Below are positions 11,055 to 22,289 of a DNA stretch of 64,000 nucleotides, piece by piece. The DNA comes from Epiperipatus broadwayi (Eukaryota; Onychophora; Udeonychophora; Euonychophora; Peripatidae). The notes beneath the pieces are model-generated. The model saw only the letters and a list, made by a program, of their open reading frames with translations. It searched no databases and was not told the origin of the DNA. Where the stretch lies: NCBI GenBank assembly GCA_028023455.1, contig JAQFVV010006306.1, positions 3,187,001 through 3,251,000 of the forward strand, in the 5' to 3' direction. Each line of letters opens with the position of its first letter. The first letter of the stretch is position 1. The position numbers were made by a program, and so were the translations under genes.

Positions 11055-12290
11055 TACACCTGGGTCTCTTTTTACGCGGATTTATTTAACGCGATTTTGA
11101 AGTTACACGATTCAAGTTTCTCCGGAAGTCGAACTCCGATAATGCGCTATTACTTTAAATAATAAATTTCGCACACTTACGGCATATTGAAAGTAATAGC
11201 ACATTATTGGAATTCGACTTTCATCTTAGTAATTTCAATATTTTCAGTGCTTTATAATAGTAAGATTTTATGCAATAATGAAATTAAAATCATGATTTCC
11301 ACATTTTATATATACACATGTTAAATTTTACAAGATTATAATGTAAATTTGTTCAAACATTGTGTGTGTTAATTTTGCATTTTAAATCACATTCTGTTTT
11401 TGCTTTTTAAAAAAGAACTTAATCAATTATTAATCATTTAGTGTCCGCAAGTTTATTTTTAAAAGATGAGTAATAGCAGTGGGCACAATTAAATTTGACA
11501 ATTAAAAATTAAAATCTGATTTTTAATTGTAATTAACAATTTAAAAATTACTTAAGGTGACCTGAAATTTAATTAATGTGACGTGAAACGAAATTTGATT
11601 TTTAAACGGAATTGAAAATACAAGACAAAAATAAGAATTTAAATTTTAGTTGTTCCTTTCACTGCAAAAATGATTCGAGAAGGTCTTCAACTTTCTAATC
11701 AGTTGGCAAATTATTTTCTTATTAATGACACTATTCACGAATGTGCTCTTAAATTCCAACGAGAGCTAAATGGTTGTATGTCTGGATATTGCGAGCTTCA
11801 TAAACAATTAATAAAATCATTGTCTCAAAGATTAATTACTAATTACATTGTCACCAGAAAACCATTAACACAACATGAGAGTGAAGTTGGCGCTAGTTTG
11901 ATTTTTTACCCGCTTGCAAATGAATCTGTTTATCGGCAAGTAACGATAATAATTAAAACGTGTATAAAAAAATGTCAATTACTGTACTATAAATTATGCA
12001 TAAAAATATATAGTTTTGAATAAAATTAAATATTATAGTTAAAAAAAGTTTGTCTTGTATCAATTTTTTTCAAATTTGAAATTTTTTATTAGTCATATTT
12101 TATTTCCTTATTTTGTTTTGCGCGAATTTTAAAGTAATTTTACGTTGGTGCTTTGCTTTTATGCGATTTTTGAAAAATCACAGTCCGTATATCCCCTTTT
12201 TCAAAGTAAGTTACATCTATTTTTGCACGTTTTCGTTTGCGCATGTTTACTGAGGAACCTATCTATCGCGTAAAATGAGACCCAGGTGTA
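11055..12290 (+). mobile_element. Tigger/pogo-like DNA transposon, deleted
   Basis: Inverted ends CACCTGGGTCTC(T)TTTTACGCG (from 11057) and CGCGTAAAATGAGACCCAGG (to 12288) are flanked by TA (11055-11056 and 12289-12290), the Tc1/mariner target duplication. Subterminal ACGCGATTTT-type iterations resemble Tigger termini. At 1.23 kb it is too short for a whole transposase gene but retains a C-terminal-like frame. A smaller palindromic segment (about 11115-11275) sharing sequence with the 19-kb element sits inside its left half. Confidence 0.75.
11670..12023 (+). pseudogene. Tigger-like transposase C-terminal fragment
   Basis: This is an open frame of 117 codons inside the TA-flanked transposon. 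The segment LQLSNQLANYFLINDTIHE followed by ALKFQREL, CMSGYRELHK-like residues and LITNYIV resembles the C-terminal tail of Tigger/pogo (TIGD-like) transposases, which have short helical repeats and end in an I-T-D-Y-F-like motif. The catalytic DDE domain and the CENP-B-type DNA-binding domain are absent. The first ATG is probably internal to the original gene. The assignment rests on context and remembered family texture; a profile search would settle it. Confidence 0.45.
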
Positions 12291-12501
12291 CATATACACC
12301 TATGTTTTGACTATCCTGCAGTCATTCTTCAGAGCCTGTTTACTTTAATCTTTTTAAGGGGCGGGGGGACTTTTTTTTAAAAGATTAAAGTAAGCTTGCT
12401 CTAAAGAAGACTGCATGACAATTGAAATGTAGGTGTATGTGTATATATGTACAATAAAAAGATTTTTGCTAAAAAGTGTTCCAAGCAGTTTGGATAAATT
12501 T

Positions 12502-14000
12502 AATTTATATTAGTTCTATAACATTACACTAAAGCTAGTAGTCTTTGAGAAAACACTTCTCTAAAGCATCAGTAGCAAAATAAAAAATGTATGGGGGGGG
12601 GGGAGGCTTATATAAGATAACTAGTCACTTTATTGCCATTTTTTATTGTAGCTCTTACTAATAATAGTTGTTTGAACTGCAATATTATTTTTTTCTTAAA
12701 AGATATCCTTCCATGGGGATTTACATACTTCACTATTCTATTTAATATTAAATACCCCTAATAATACAGAGTCTGATATGTATCAATACTATTTATAATA
12801 ATAACAGCCCTACTCTCTCTAAAAGATCCTACATGCTGTCTATTTAATATTTTTCCATAAATAAAAATGTAATAATCTTACATATATCAAGCTTATAATC
12901 TTTGTTCACAGAAGCGTATAATATTATTATACATACACGTTAATTTTATGCATTTGAAGTAAAATGAAAAAAAATAGTGTGCTCTCAATCTTTTAAATAT
13001 GCACGTATTGCTTTTTGGCATCTGTCATCTACTTTTGTCGGTCCCGAATTCAGAGCCATAAAAATATGTTATAGGAGTTTCCTCACATCATTTTTTGAAC
13101 CATCGTTTTTTTAGCATTTATTGTTTAACGAATCAAGATCCTAATAATATTTATGTGTATATTTTTTTTTTCTTAAATATCGTACTGTATTTTTTTATTG
13201 TCCGTCTTTTATTTTGAAGTAAAGTAAATAATGACTTGACAAATTAATTGTCAAAAGTAATGAAAGTCACATTTGGTCATTGAGACATGTATTCATTGCA
13301 AATGGTTCTGTCCACATTCAGGTATATCAGTGACTAACTTTGAATTATTATATATCTTGATCTAAAAGCTAATGAGAATTCATCACCAGTGATTGAAAAT
13401 AATACAAAAAAAAATCTGTAGAGTAATGCATAAACATCGATAAATGTCTTGGTTCTGCCTTCGGGCACTTAAAACTCCAATTTTTACAAAGAGACACACA
13501 CAAAATCCAGGAGAAAATAGCAAATTATAGTGGCATTTCTTACGAAAATTAGGCAGGAAGTGTTTTTCCATTAGTACCAGAATGTGCATGTGACAGATAT
13601 TCCAGTTGATAGAACTATTCTTTATGAACGATGATAATGATTACAATGAAGCCAGACATGGAGGAAATCATTGCAAGGAGTTGGATAGTTTCAGCAGTAG
13701 TATGGCCTAGTTCACAAGAAATTCACAGGAGAAAATCCCATTGGAGGTTTGTGAAAATGCAGAAATATGGCAAGAAAGACTACCTATAAACCACATTGAA
13801 TTCCAATGGAGATAAAAACATTAGTTTTCAAAGATGAATCTTGACAGAGAAATAAAAATTCTGGACAGACGCCCAATTTTACTTTATATTATTGGAGGGA
13901 CAACAGTTGTAAATAATAATTATTATATTTACACTTTCTGCTTGCACGCATGCACATGCAAAGGAATTATATTGTTAAAAGAATAATTTTATAATTTAAT
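12502..14000. other. No recognisable feature
   Basis: AT-rich non-coding sequence with a G run at 12594-12603. The short minus-strand frame 13383-13589 has no recognisable domain. Confidence 0.4.
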
Positions 14001-14004
14001 TAAG

Positions 14005-14135
14005 TAATATTTACCGAGGCTGTAACCTCGAGAATATGCGTGTAAAATGCGATAGTAGGGACCTCTACAGGTGTTTGACCACGCGTGGTCAAACACCTGT
14101 AGTAATCAATGTGCGTTTAATAAATTTATAATTTA
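14005..14135. repeat. Fold-back element with 38-bp perfect palindrome
   Basis: It shares TAATATTTAC-GAGGCTGTAACCTC, GCGATAGTAGGGACCTCTACAG and GTAATCA-TGCGTTTAATAAATTTAT with the element at 25953-26120. Positions 14065-14102 are a perfect 38-bp palindrome centred on ACGCGT (14081-14086). It occupies the place where the 25.9-kb copy has its second inverted arm. Confidence 0.75.
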
Positions 14136-14559
14136 ATTAATTTTTTTTTTATTCTTGTCGCACATCGCAATGTATATAGGTGTTCATATCTAAATCATGT
14201 TTAATTTTTATGTGTGTAAATCAGATGGATAAATAATTTAGGTCAGTGTTTCTCAACTGACTATATGCCATGGACCAATAAAAAAATTTATTATGGACCA
14301 AATGTTTTGAACAAAAAAAACGAAAGAAAGAGTGTGAGTTTTTATAGTAAAATATAATTATTATAGTTTTTAACAAATTATATATATTTTCAAAGAATGA
14401 TAAAAAGACAGAATAATCAACAAAATGATACAAAAATAAATTAACTTAACAAAATATTAAATTAATAATAAACAAAATATGAAGCAAAACAGAGAGTAAT
14501 CTTTAAATAACTGTGCGAAACTTAATTATAATTATAAAACAAAAACTAAGCTGATTGTT

Positions 14560-16170
14560 GTTGATTTTTTCCGGTAAATAGCTTATCAAGTCTTGGAGAT
14601 ATATTTGGGACTGCTAAAGACGAAGCTGGATTTATTAATAAACGATTTCTTTCTTTTGATCTTATAAGTGTCATTGCCGAAAAAAGTCAGTTCATATAAG
14701 TATGTAGTTGAAAACAGCAATAACACTCTTAGGCTTTTTCCTGTAATTCCAGATATTCCGTTTTAATTTCAAACCTTATCCAATTCCTGTACCAAATCAG
14801 TTATTTTCTTGTTCAATAAATAGGCTGTTGACAATATTGCCGCTACCTGGAAAACCTGCCGGTAGGGTACCTGGTCAAAGTCTCAGCACCATTCTTGCTC
14901 TGGTCGGCAGCTGTGCCCTTGATAGGTTGGTTCTGGGCAGCGCAGATCTGTGCTCGTTACTTGTTAGTTTTTCCCTAGTTGGCTTTCCAATTTTGGGCAG
15001 GTAGACTGAATGTGGTCCCTGCACATTTGGACTGTTAATTGGGAGAAAGAGGTACCTATAATGGTCTTGACATGGCTGCGGGTCAAGAGATTATTATCCA
15101 TGTACAGATACACAATCAAAATTATAGTAACCCTTTTATGGATATAATTGTTATCGAGCATATGCACTTTATATAAACCTGGTCAATAATTGTTTTACCA
15201 TCCAACACTGAACACTTTGTAATCCTCAATGGGTAAGTGTACCCGAAAATTTTTGTAATCTTTTAACTAATAAAGGTTACTTTTGAGAGAGAAAAATTTC
15301 TACTACTGAATGAATATTGCCTTACAGCTAATTTTTCACTTGTGTATACATATTAAATATAATGATAGACATAATACAAAGGCAAATAAAATATATTGTT
15401 CACTTTTAAAAAAAAATAAACAGATTTAAATTTCACATATTTCTTTTCATGTGGTTTCTTTCTGTGAATAATATTGATTAAACGCTTAACAAAGTCCTGT
15501 TAAATATCTGTAAACAGTATTTTTCAATTCACCGATGTTCATATTTCATTTATCAATTCTGAAAATGAATGAAACGTCATGTTTTTTTCTTGTTTAATTT
15601 TTTTCTTTAATGCAGTTTTGTCCAAAAAAGTTTATTTTTTTCTTTAATGCCTCAATTTTGTTCCATAAATCAAAAGTAGTACTATTTCCTTGCAGGCTTA
15701 AATTTTGTTCATTTAGTAATGAAAATATGGTCGCCAAGTAAGCCAGTTTAGCAATCCAATTGTTGTCATGGAAAATATTTCTCAATTCTGATTTTTTTGT
15801 TTCTAGAAATGTTTCTGCTTCTTTTCTTAATTTATAAAGTCTTATAAATATTTCCCCTTTCGACAACTATTGTCCTTCGGCATGAAATAATAAATTTTCA
15901 TGTCCAAATTTCATTTCATTGCATAAACTTGAAAATAGTTTTGAATTTAGTGTGTTGCATTTAATATAATTTATTGTTTTTATTGATTAATTAAGAACAT
16001 TCTTAAAGTCGGGAGACATTTTTTTAGCAACTAAATGCTCATGGTCTATAACACAATGAGTAAAAATCATTTTGTCATCTGCTATTTCTTTAATTTTTTG
16101 GAACTCCTGAATGTTTTCCAGTCATGCTTACCACTCCATAAGTATATAAACCAACACAATTTTCCAATTA
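14560..16170 (-). pseudogene. hAT transposase relic, ZBED5/SCAND3-like
   Basis: Three collinear minus-strand blocks support this. Near 16020-16150, remnants of the T-G--S-M-G-HSG region and a downstream K-N-Y/CH motif are readable with shifts. At 15594-15866 an open frame of 90 codons includes WIAKLAYLATIFSLLNEQNL and SLQGNSTTFDLWNKIEALKK, characteristic of the ZBED5/GTF2IRD2-type hAT transposase middle region. At about 14570-14760 comes the C-terminal dimerisation segment (LLLFSTTYLYEL, then KS-F-NKSS and a Lys-rich end). Stops and frameshifts separate the blocks, and the gene is inactive. These proteins normally cut and paste hAT DNA; some host genes (ZBED5, SCAND3) derive from them. Confidence 0.7.
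14822..15290. other. GC-richer insertion inside hAT relic
   Basis: This block (GTTGACAATATTGCCGCTACC ... TGGGTAAGTGTACCCG) is clearly richer in G and C than its surroundings. It separates the transposase middle from its C-terminus. I do not recognise it. A short minus-strand frame (14964-15167) has no known domain. No flanking duplication could be defined. It may be an insertion of another element or a captured fragment. Confidence 0.45.
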
Positions 16171-16267
16171 AGTGAGGTTTTTTTTTTTCGATGTAATTGT
16201 CAATTGCTTTGAATATATCCAAGTACTTGTGTGATTGGGAAGTTTAACACACAAAAAAAAATCGGTA

Positions 16268-16390
16268 CTTTGGTATTATTCTAAGTTTGCAATATGATTA
16301 AAATAACGTCTCCAAGGGATGTGCAGACAAACTTAATCGATAAAATTTGCTGTTATTTTAAACATAACGCAAATTTAGAATAATACATTT
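16268..16390. repeat. Small fold-back element
   Basis: GTATTATTCTAAGTTTGC at about 16274-16291 pairs with GCAAATTTAGAATAATAC at about 16369-16386. AAAATAAC and GTTATTTT make a second inner pair. Confidence 0.6.
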
Positions 16391-16489
16391 CTGGAGTAAT
16401 TCATCATACCACACGTAATACCAAACATCAAATCTAAAAAAAAAAAAATGGAGAGATATATTCATTATAGAAAAAGGAAAAAATACTGT

Positions 16490-16800
16490 GAGGTTTTAAT
16501 ATTTTTGTGATTTTTTTATTAAGGCATATAATGAAGTTATGGAAGAATAAATATGAAAAAAGTGATTATATAGAAAGTGAATTATTGTTTTTTATGTTGG
16601 GTTTGGGAAAAGATAAGGAGGATTTAGATGTAAAGATTATAGACTTGACAAAGATTATGTTGTGGAACTGGGATAGAGCAGATTATGGGTAAATTTAGAG
16701 TGGGGAATGTAAAAGAAAGTGGCTAACAGGTTTATCTGGGCATAATTGCAGATATTCTTGACGTCGTTTAAGGAGAAGTCACAATACATCACATCACATA
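16490..16800 (+). repeat. Dispersed repeat (also at 39.07-39.30 kb)
   Basis: The block from about 16540 to the end, including TATGTTGGGTTTGGGAAAAG, GTTGTGGAACTGG and GGAGAAGTCACA-TACATCACATCACATA, recurs in inverse orientation at 39068-39300. It is flanked by a partial duplication (CAAATCTAAAAAAAAAAAA then GAG-GATATATTC-TTAT) at about 16427-16475 and 16813-16872, suggesting insertion into a duplicated segment. The class is unknown; SINE-like is possible. Confidence 0.55.
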
Positions 16801-16874
16801 ATACCAAAATTCAAATCTAAAAAAAAAAAAAGTCTTATTTCCGATGATGGAGCGATATATTCGTTATGGAAGAA

Positions 16875-17885
16875 AGACAAATATGAAAAAGAAACCTTTA
16901 ACATTTCTTAAATGGCGAGCTATAACAAAGTTTTAGCTTTACAGAGTTTTTTTTTAACCTAAAAAAATAGCGAACTGTAAAATAAAGTTTTAATTTTATC
17001 TAAAAAGGGCGAACTGTAAGTTTAACCTTATATTTTAATTTTTAAAAAAACTTAAAGTTCTAAAAATATAAGTTTTTTAGTTCATTTAGATATTCTTAAT
17101 CAAAGTTATTAAAATAACTCTAAGAACAATTATCTCTTTGGGCTTGATAGACATATCAGCTATAAATCTTCAAAGCAATTTGCTCTTCCTCTTTTTCTTG
17201 AGGGCAGTTACTGCCAAATCATAATTTGATCAGAATCCTAAGTCTTTGTTTTGAGTTGAGTTAAGGCTTACTTTTTTAATGCCAATTTTGCGATTTTAAT
17301 TGGAATTAAAATAATCAAGAAATTTTACCTCTTTTATAAATTCTTTCTGCTGTTACTGGGTGAAAATTGACAAAGACTATCTGAATATAGGAAAATGGGG
17401 GCTGGTCTACTCTAATATTCTGTTGTATCTTTGTTACATTTTGATTATTACTAGAATTTTAGTTCTAGGAAAATATAAATAGGAACATCAATACTTTCCG
17501 TCCTTTACAAAATAATCTAAACTCAGGTGCAACTTCATAGAATAAAAGTTATAGAATTATTTGTTCCTCATGAGTATATTCTCTCTTCATTCCCTTATCA
17601 GATCTTCCATCAAACAAACAATAAGAAAAAGAAACCCAAGAAAGTAATATATTTTCTCATTTAAACAATATATGTACTATTTCCATTTAAAAATATCTTA
17701 GTAGTTAATTGGTATTTTTTTATTTCGATTTGTCTTAATTATACAAAAGCATCTATAAAAATATAGTTTTCTAAAATTTACATTTGGATTAACAAAAAAA
17801 AAAAAAAAAACTAAAAAAGTACTTCTCATTTGTATTTAGCTTAATTTAATGAAATTTTAATTAATCATATATAAATATATGAAAT
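16875..17885. other. No recognisable feature
   Basis: AT-rich non-coding sequence. A loosely repeated GCGAACTGTAA / AAAGTTTTA motif occurs at about 16915-17015. Confidence 0.4.
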
Positions 17886-17889
17886 TTCT

Positions 17890-18290
17890 ACTATCTATTG
17901 CCTGTCATAGAGTAGCTCAGTTGAGTAGGGCAATTTGCCTTAAATTCAATATTCGAGAATTTAAAAGAGTGAGTTTGACTCCTATGTAAATATTGTCACC
18001 GGTCAGGCCAGCAACACCTGAAGAAGAGTGGAGAATAATACGACTCAAAATGTGTAATTACTAACCTGTGTGGTGTATTGGTGTGTTTTTATTAGAGGAA
18101 GTTGTTTATATTTGAAAAGTTTAAAAATTTTTATACTTTCAACATTTATTGATTGATGATGGAAATAGACCACCATATTATCACATCTAATACCATACAG
18201 TTTCAAAAGGGTATTTTTTTTTGGACTGGCTATTTTGACATGTGAACTCATATATTTATTCACAGAGGGCATAGTTGAATTTCTTAACGT
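17890..18290 (+). mobile_element. tRNA-derived SINE-like repeat, family C
   Basis: TAGCTCAGTTGAGTAGGGC (17913-17931) matches a tRNA D-arm/box A, and GAGTTTGACTCC (17971-17982) matches box B. A body follows with GGCCAGCAACACCTGAAGAAGA, TGTAATTACTAACCTGT and GATGGAAATAG. Parts recur at 57640-57790 and 60785-61124. The tRNA-like head plus unrelated body is the classic SINE layout. No end or duplication was defined. Confidence 0.6.
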
Positions 18291-18294
18291 TGGA

Positions 18295-18864
18295 GGTGAT
18301 TTGATTTATGTATATATCTATGCTCAAGAGAATAATATAATATTATTTAAACGAAGTTTTTGTTTTAAAATAGTATCATATTTGTCAAGATATTGTTTCT
18401 TTTGAATTAATAAATACAAATTGATAATTAATTTTACAATGTCATAGGTGACCTGCTTGACGTTGGTTGATCAGTTAAAACTTAACACCTTAATTCTAAT
18501 ATATGTATGTTAAAAATATACTTTTTTATTGGTATTGGTAAATATATTTTGCTAGCTATTCATTTGAAACTATTATGTTTAACACCATCACATTTAATGA
18601 ATGCTATCTTATGCAGATGTTTATATGATGCAAATTTGAATATAAAATTATGAACTAAAATCATGATAATAAATTTTATATTCTCTCCCATAATAGTCAA
18701 GGCTTGTGATATCAGGATTACACATTGTATCAACTTTTGCCAAGACTTGAAGTATGGAGCAATATTGCATAAATCTAAAACCTCTGCTATTAATTATTAT
18801 TATTATTATTATTGTATGAATATTTATAAAACTAATAACCGGTCATTTAAAACAATGAAAAATT
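18295..18864. other. No recognisable feature
   Basis: AT-rich non-coding sequence including a short (ATT)n tract near 18790-18815. Confidence 0.4.
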
Positions 18865-19526
18865 ATATACTAAGGTAGTTATTAAAGCAGAAGTCAACCT
18901 CCGATAATGCGCTATTTCTTAAATATTATAAATCTCCATGCACTTCCCCGCCAGTAAGAATTTTAAAAACTTAAGCGAATCACTTAAGTTTAGAGCGTAT
19001 TTGTATATACACCAACTTTCACTGACCATGCTTAAATCAGGGCTTGAGTCTATTGTGTCCTGATGTTATAATCAAATATCGAGTTGTACAAATTTAGTTA
19101 ACCTATTGCAGGAGAAAGACAGCATCTCATTTAACCACCTATGTACGATAAGACTTATACAACTTATAAATGTAAATCTATTATTATAAAGCACTGAAAA
19201 TTTTGAAATTATTAAAGCGGAAGTCAGCCTCTGAAAATGTGCTATTTCTTAAATGTTATATATCTCCACGCAGTCGCCCACCAGTAAGAGTTTTAAAAAC
19301 TTAAGTGAATCACTTAAGTTTAGAGCATATTTGTATATACACCAACTCTCACTGACCATGCTTAAATCAGGGCTTTAGTCTATTGCGTGCATGATGTTAT
19401 AATCAAATATTGAATTGTACAAATTCAGTTTAATATTTACGATATAGTGCATTATTGAAGGATGACTTCTGCTTTAATAATTTCAAATTTTTCGGTGCTT
19501 CATAATAATAGATATACTAAGGTAGT
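18865..19526. mobile_element. 632-bp element with 15-bp duplication and tandem halves
   Basis: ATATACTAAGGTAGT occurs exactly at 18865-18879 and 19512-19526, bounding 18880-19511. Inside are two direct copies of about 300 bp (18880-19177 and 19195-19440; shared blocks GCTATTTCTTAAAT, CTTAAGTTTAGAGC, ATACACCAACT, GACCATGCTTAAATCAGGGC). The right end (GACTTCTGCTTTAATAATTTC ... ATAATAG) is the inverse of 19175-19215. So the second half is a complete terminal-inverted-repeat unit of about 334 bp, and the first half is a copy missing its first 30 bp. A related piece lies at 11115-11280. Confidence 0.8.
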
Positions 19527-19529
19527 GCA

Positions 19530-20233
<704 letters not shown>

Positions 20234-20785
20234 TAAAAGTGTTAAACTGTTGATAAAATACTTTTTTAATTTATAATTAACTATGATTAAGTTTTTTTTT
20301 TTTTTCAATCTTCTCTGAACAAATGCCTAAATAGCCTTATAGTAAGCCAATTTCTTCTCCATATGGAGTCTTAATCTTTCATATGAAAGAATTCACCATT
20401 ATCAACAATTTTTGATCTTTTTATTTATCAACAAGTTTTATCCGGATTATTGAAAGGCCGTCGTTTTTGTAATAGTTATTTTTAATTGGTTACTTTAACA
20501 AATTTCGGTCATGCATGGTATTTCTGTGAAGCCACGAATTACGCGATATCAAACTACACAACTTCATTTATACACTATCACATTTCAAACATGAATTTAT
20601 AATCACATTTTCTTTGCGATTTTAAATATTATACCCATTCTCTTCTGTACTGTAGTTAAAAACACGTAAAATGATTTTTTTTCCCAAGCATTTTTTTCCT
20701 TCAGATAGTTTTATTCCATATGTCTCTTGTAAAATATATATATTTTTAGAATCCAGAAACATACCTGGCCTACAGAAAAAAAGAG

Positions 20786-20879
20786 TCTTTTTTTTTTCTT
20801 TCATCAAAGCGTTGACCGGGAAGCGAACCCGGGCCTGCTGCTTGGAAGGCAGCTATGCTAACCACAAAGCCACCAATGC
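20786..20879 (-). mobile_element. tRNA-Gly(UCC)-derived SINE
   Basis: On the minus strand, 20879 to 20808 reads as an almost complete tRNA-Gly. The acceptor strand is GCATTGG and the D arm contains GTGGTTAGCATAG. The anticodon arm is CTGC-CTTCCAA-GCAG (anticodon TCC), and the T arm is CCGGGTTCGCTTCCCGG. The 3' side is TCAACGCT. Acceptor pairs 3:70 (A-C) and 7:66 (G-T) are off. An A-rich tail (GAAAGAAAAAAAAAG) follows, so this is a SINE or retropseudogene and not a working tRNA gene. It has the same source as 31996-32058. Confidence 0.8.
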
Positions 20880-20939
20880 TGCTTTTGGTTGCTTTAACAA
20901 TTTTTTTTTTTGCTTGCAGAATTTATTGCTTTGAATAAA

Positions 20940-22070
20940 ATGCTCGTAATCACATTAAGCCTATTAAATATAATGAAGGAATTACTTCCTTTGGATAAAA
21001 TGCTTTGTAAAAACATTACAGTTTATTAATGGTGGAATTACTTTATTCAACAGCGTTACGGACAAACATAATAGGTGTTTTAATTGGTTGTAAATTTGAC
21101 ATTCATGGATTTTATATACTTAGGATTCTTAACTCTCTTCCCGATCTCTGGATTCTTTCAATATGATATTTCATAATTCTTTACAACTATAATATGTGAC
21201 ATTTTTGTAACAACAAACAATGCTGTATATAAATCTTTAAGGCAAATTGAAGTCAATTTCCAGTAAACAGTTAAACCTTTCTTATATATAATCGCAAAAA
21301 TAAATTAATCATAATGAATGGTCATGCTAATTTCTTTTCCAACTCATAATTTTTATAACTTCATTTAAATGTCAAGATAAATTAAAAAAGAATACAGTTA
21401 ATAAAAAAACCATTAATAATTTACAACACAAAAAGAAGATAAATAATAAAATAATTGAATTTGTTAATATTCACAATTTTTGAAATTTACCTTTTTTTAA
21501 CTTTATAAATATGCCGTTAATTGGATTTGAAGCAAAAGCATTTAATAAAAATACCAATGAACCAAATATTAGATTATTAATTAATTAGGTTCAAGTAATT
21601 GTCAATATAGAAAATTAATCATAGAATGGTTGCATGGAGAAATAGCATAGTGTAATTAAAGGAATTAGGAAATGCCATAAATGAAATTTAAAGCATAACT
21701 CTGTAAAATTCAAAATTTATATTTGATTATTTTAAATTATATCATTACTAAATAAAGTTAATAAAATAGGATAAGAATTTGAGGTGACAAAGTTTTTTAC
21801 TGAAAAAATGTGGATCACAGTTAGGTACAAAACTAATAATGTTCAATTAAGGAAATTTCAAGAAACTTATGCATATACTGGTAAACTAAATATTCAGAAT
21901 ATTTGTGTTATGTCTATTTTATATTTGAAAACAAATTAAATCTATACCACACTCAATTATCAAAAGACAATATTCAATCAAATATGTCAACTTAAAACAA
22001 AATTAAAGAAGTTAAATTGCTTTGATATTATTCATTTACTTTTTAATGAGTTTACTTAACGTTACTGCAG
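20940..22070. other. Intronic, no recognisable feature
   Basis: AT-rich intron sequence without repeat boundaries that I can define. Confidence 0.4.
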
Positions 22071-22073
22071 AAC

Positions 22074-22277
22074 ATAATCAACCCTTTACACATGCACTGT
22101 ACTGTTACATTCAACCAACATTGTTTTGAGTTGAATGTTAGGAAAATCAAGGGACAAGATAGAGTCATTGAAAAGGTATGAGCGGCCATCTTGTTTCTTG
22201 GATCGAGAGTTTCTTAACATTCAACAAAAATGTTGACTGAATACAACAATATAGCACATGTGAAAAGGGTCGATTAT
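22074..22277. repeat. Fold-back element, about 200 bp
   Basis: ATAATCAACCCTTTACACATG (22074 on) pairs with CATGTGAAAAGGGTCGATTAT (to 22277). Inside, TTCAACCAACATT / AATGTTGACTGAA and TTGAATGTTAGGAAA / TTTCTTAACATTCAA also pair. The arms are about 85-90 bp around a short centre near 22170-22185. It is non-coding. Confidence 0.75.
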
Positions 22278-22289
22278 CTTCTATTAAAA

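Larger units (their letters stand above)
11000..12500. mobile_element. Fold-back MITE interrupted by a second transposon
   Basis: The left arm (11006 onward, CCAAACCACTTTAAACA then TTTTTAGCAAAAAT and TTATTGTACATA) is the inverse of the right arm (12430-12493, ending CCAAGCAGTTTGG). With the nested 11055-12290 insertion removed, the two parts make a near-complete hairpin of about 260 bp. Its arms are each about 115 bp, with a poly-G/poly-T apex near 12360-12375. It is non-coding. Confidence 0.8.
14244..16300 (-). mobile_element. Decayed hAT transposon (ZBED5/Charlie-like)
   Basis: CAGTGTTTCTCAACTG at 14244-14259 looks like a hAT terminus. From there to about 16.2 kb the minus strand carries scattered transposase coding blocks in collinear order. 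The other terminus was not found. A GC-richer block of about 470 bp interrupts it (14822-15290). Confidence 0.65.

Noticed and set aside
18000-18060. Third hammerhead family (CTGAAGAAGAG ... CTCAAAATG)
   Set aside because: The boxes do not match CTGATGA and GAAA, and no consistent stems form in the copies at 18.0, 57.7 and 60.95 kb.
20808-20879. Functional tRNA-Gly(UCC) gene
   Set aside because: Acceptor-stem mismatches, an A-rich tail and a second retroposed copy at 32.0 kb point to a SINE or retropseudogene.
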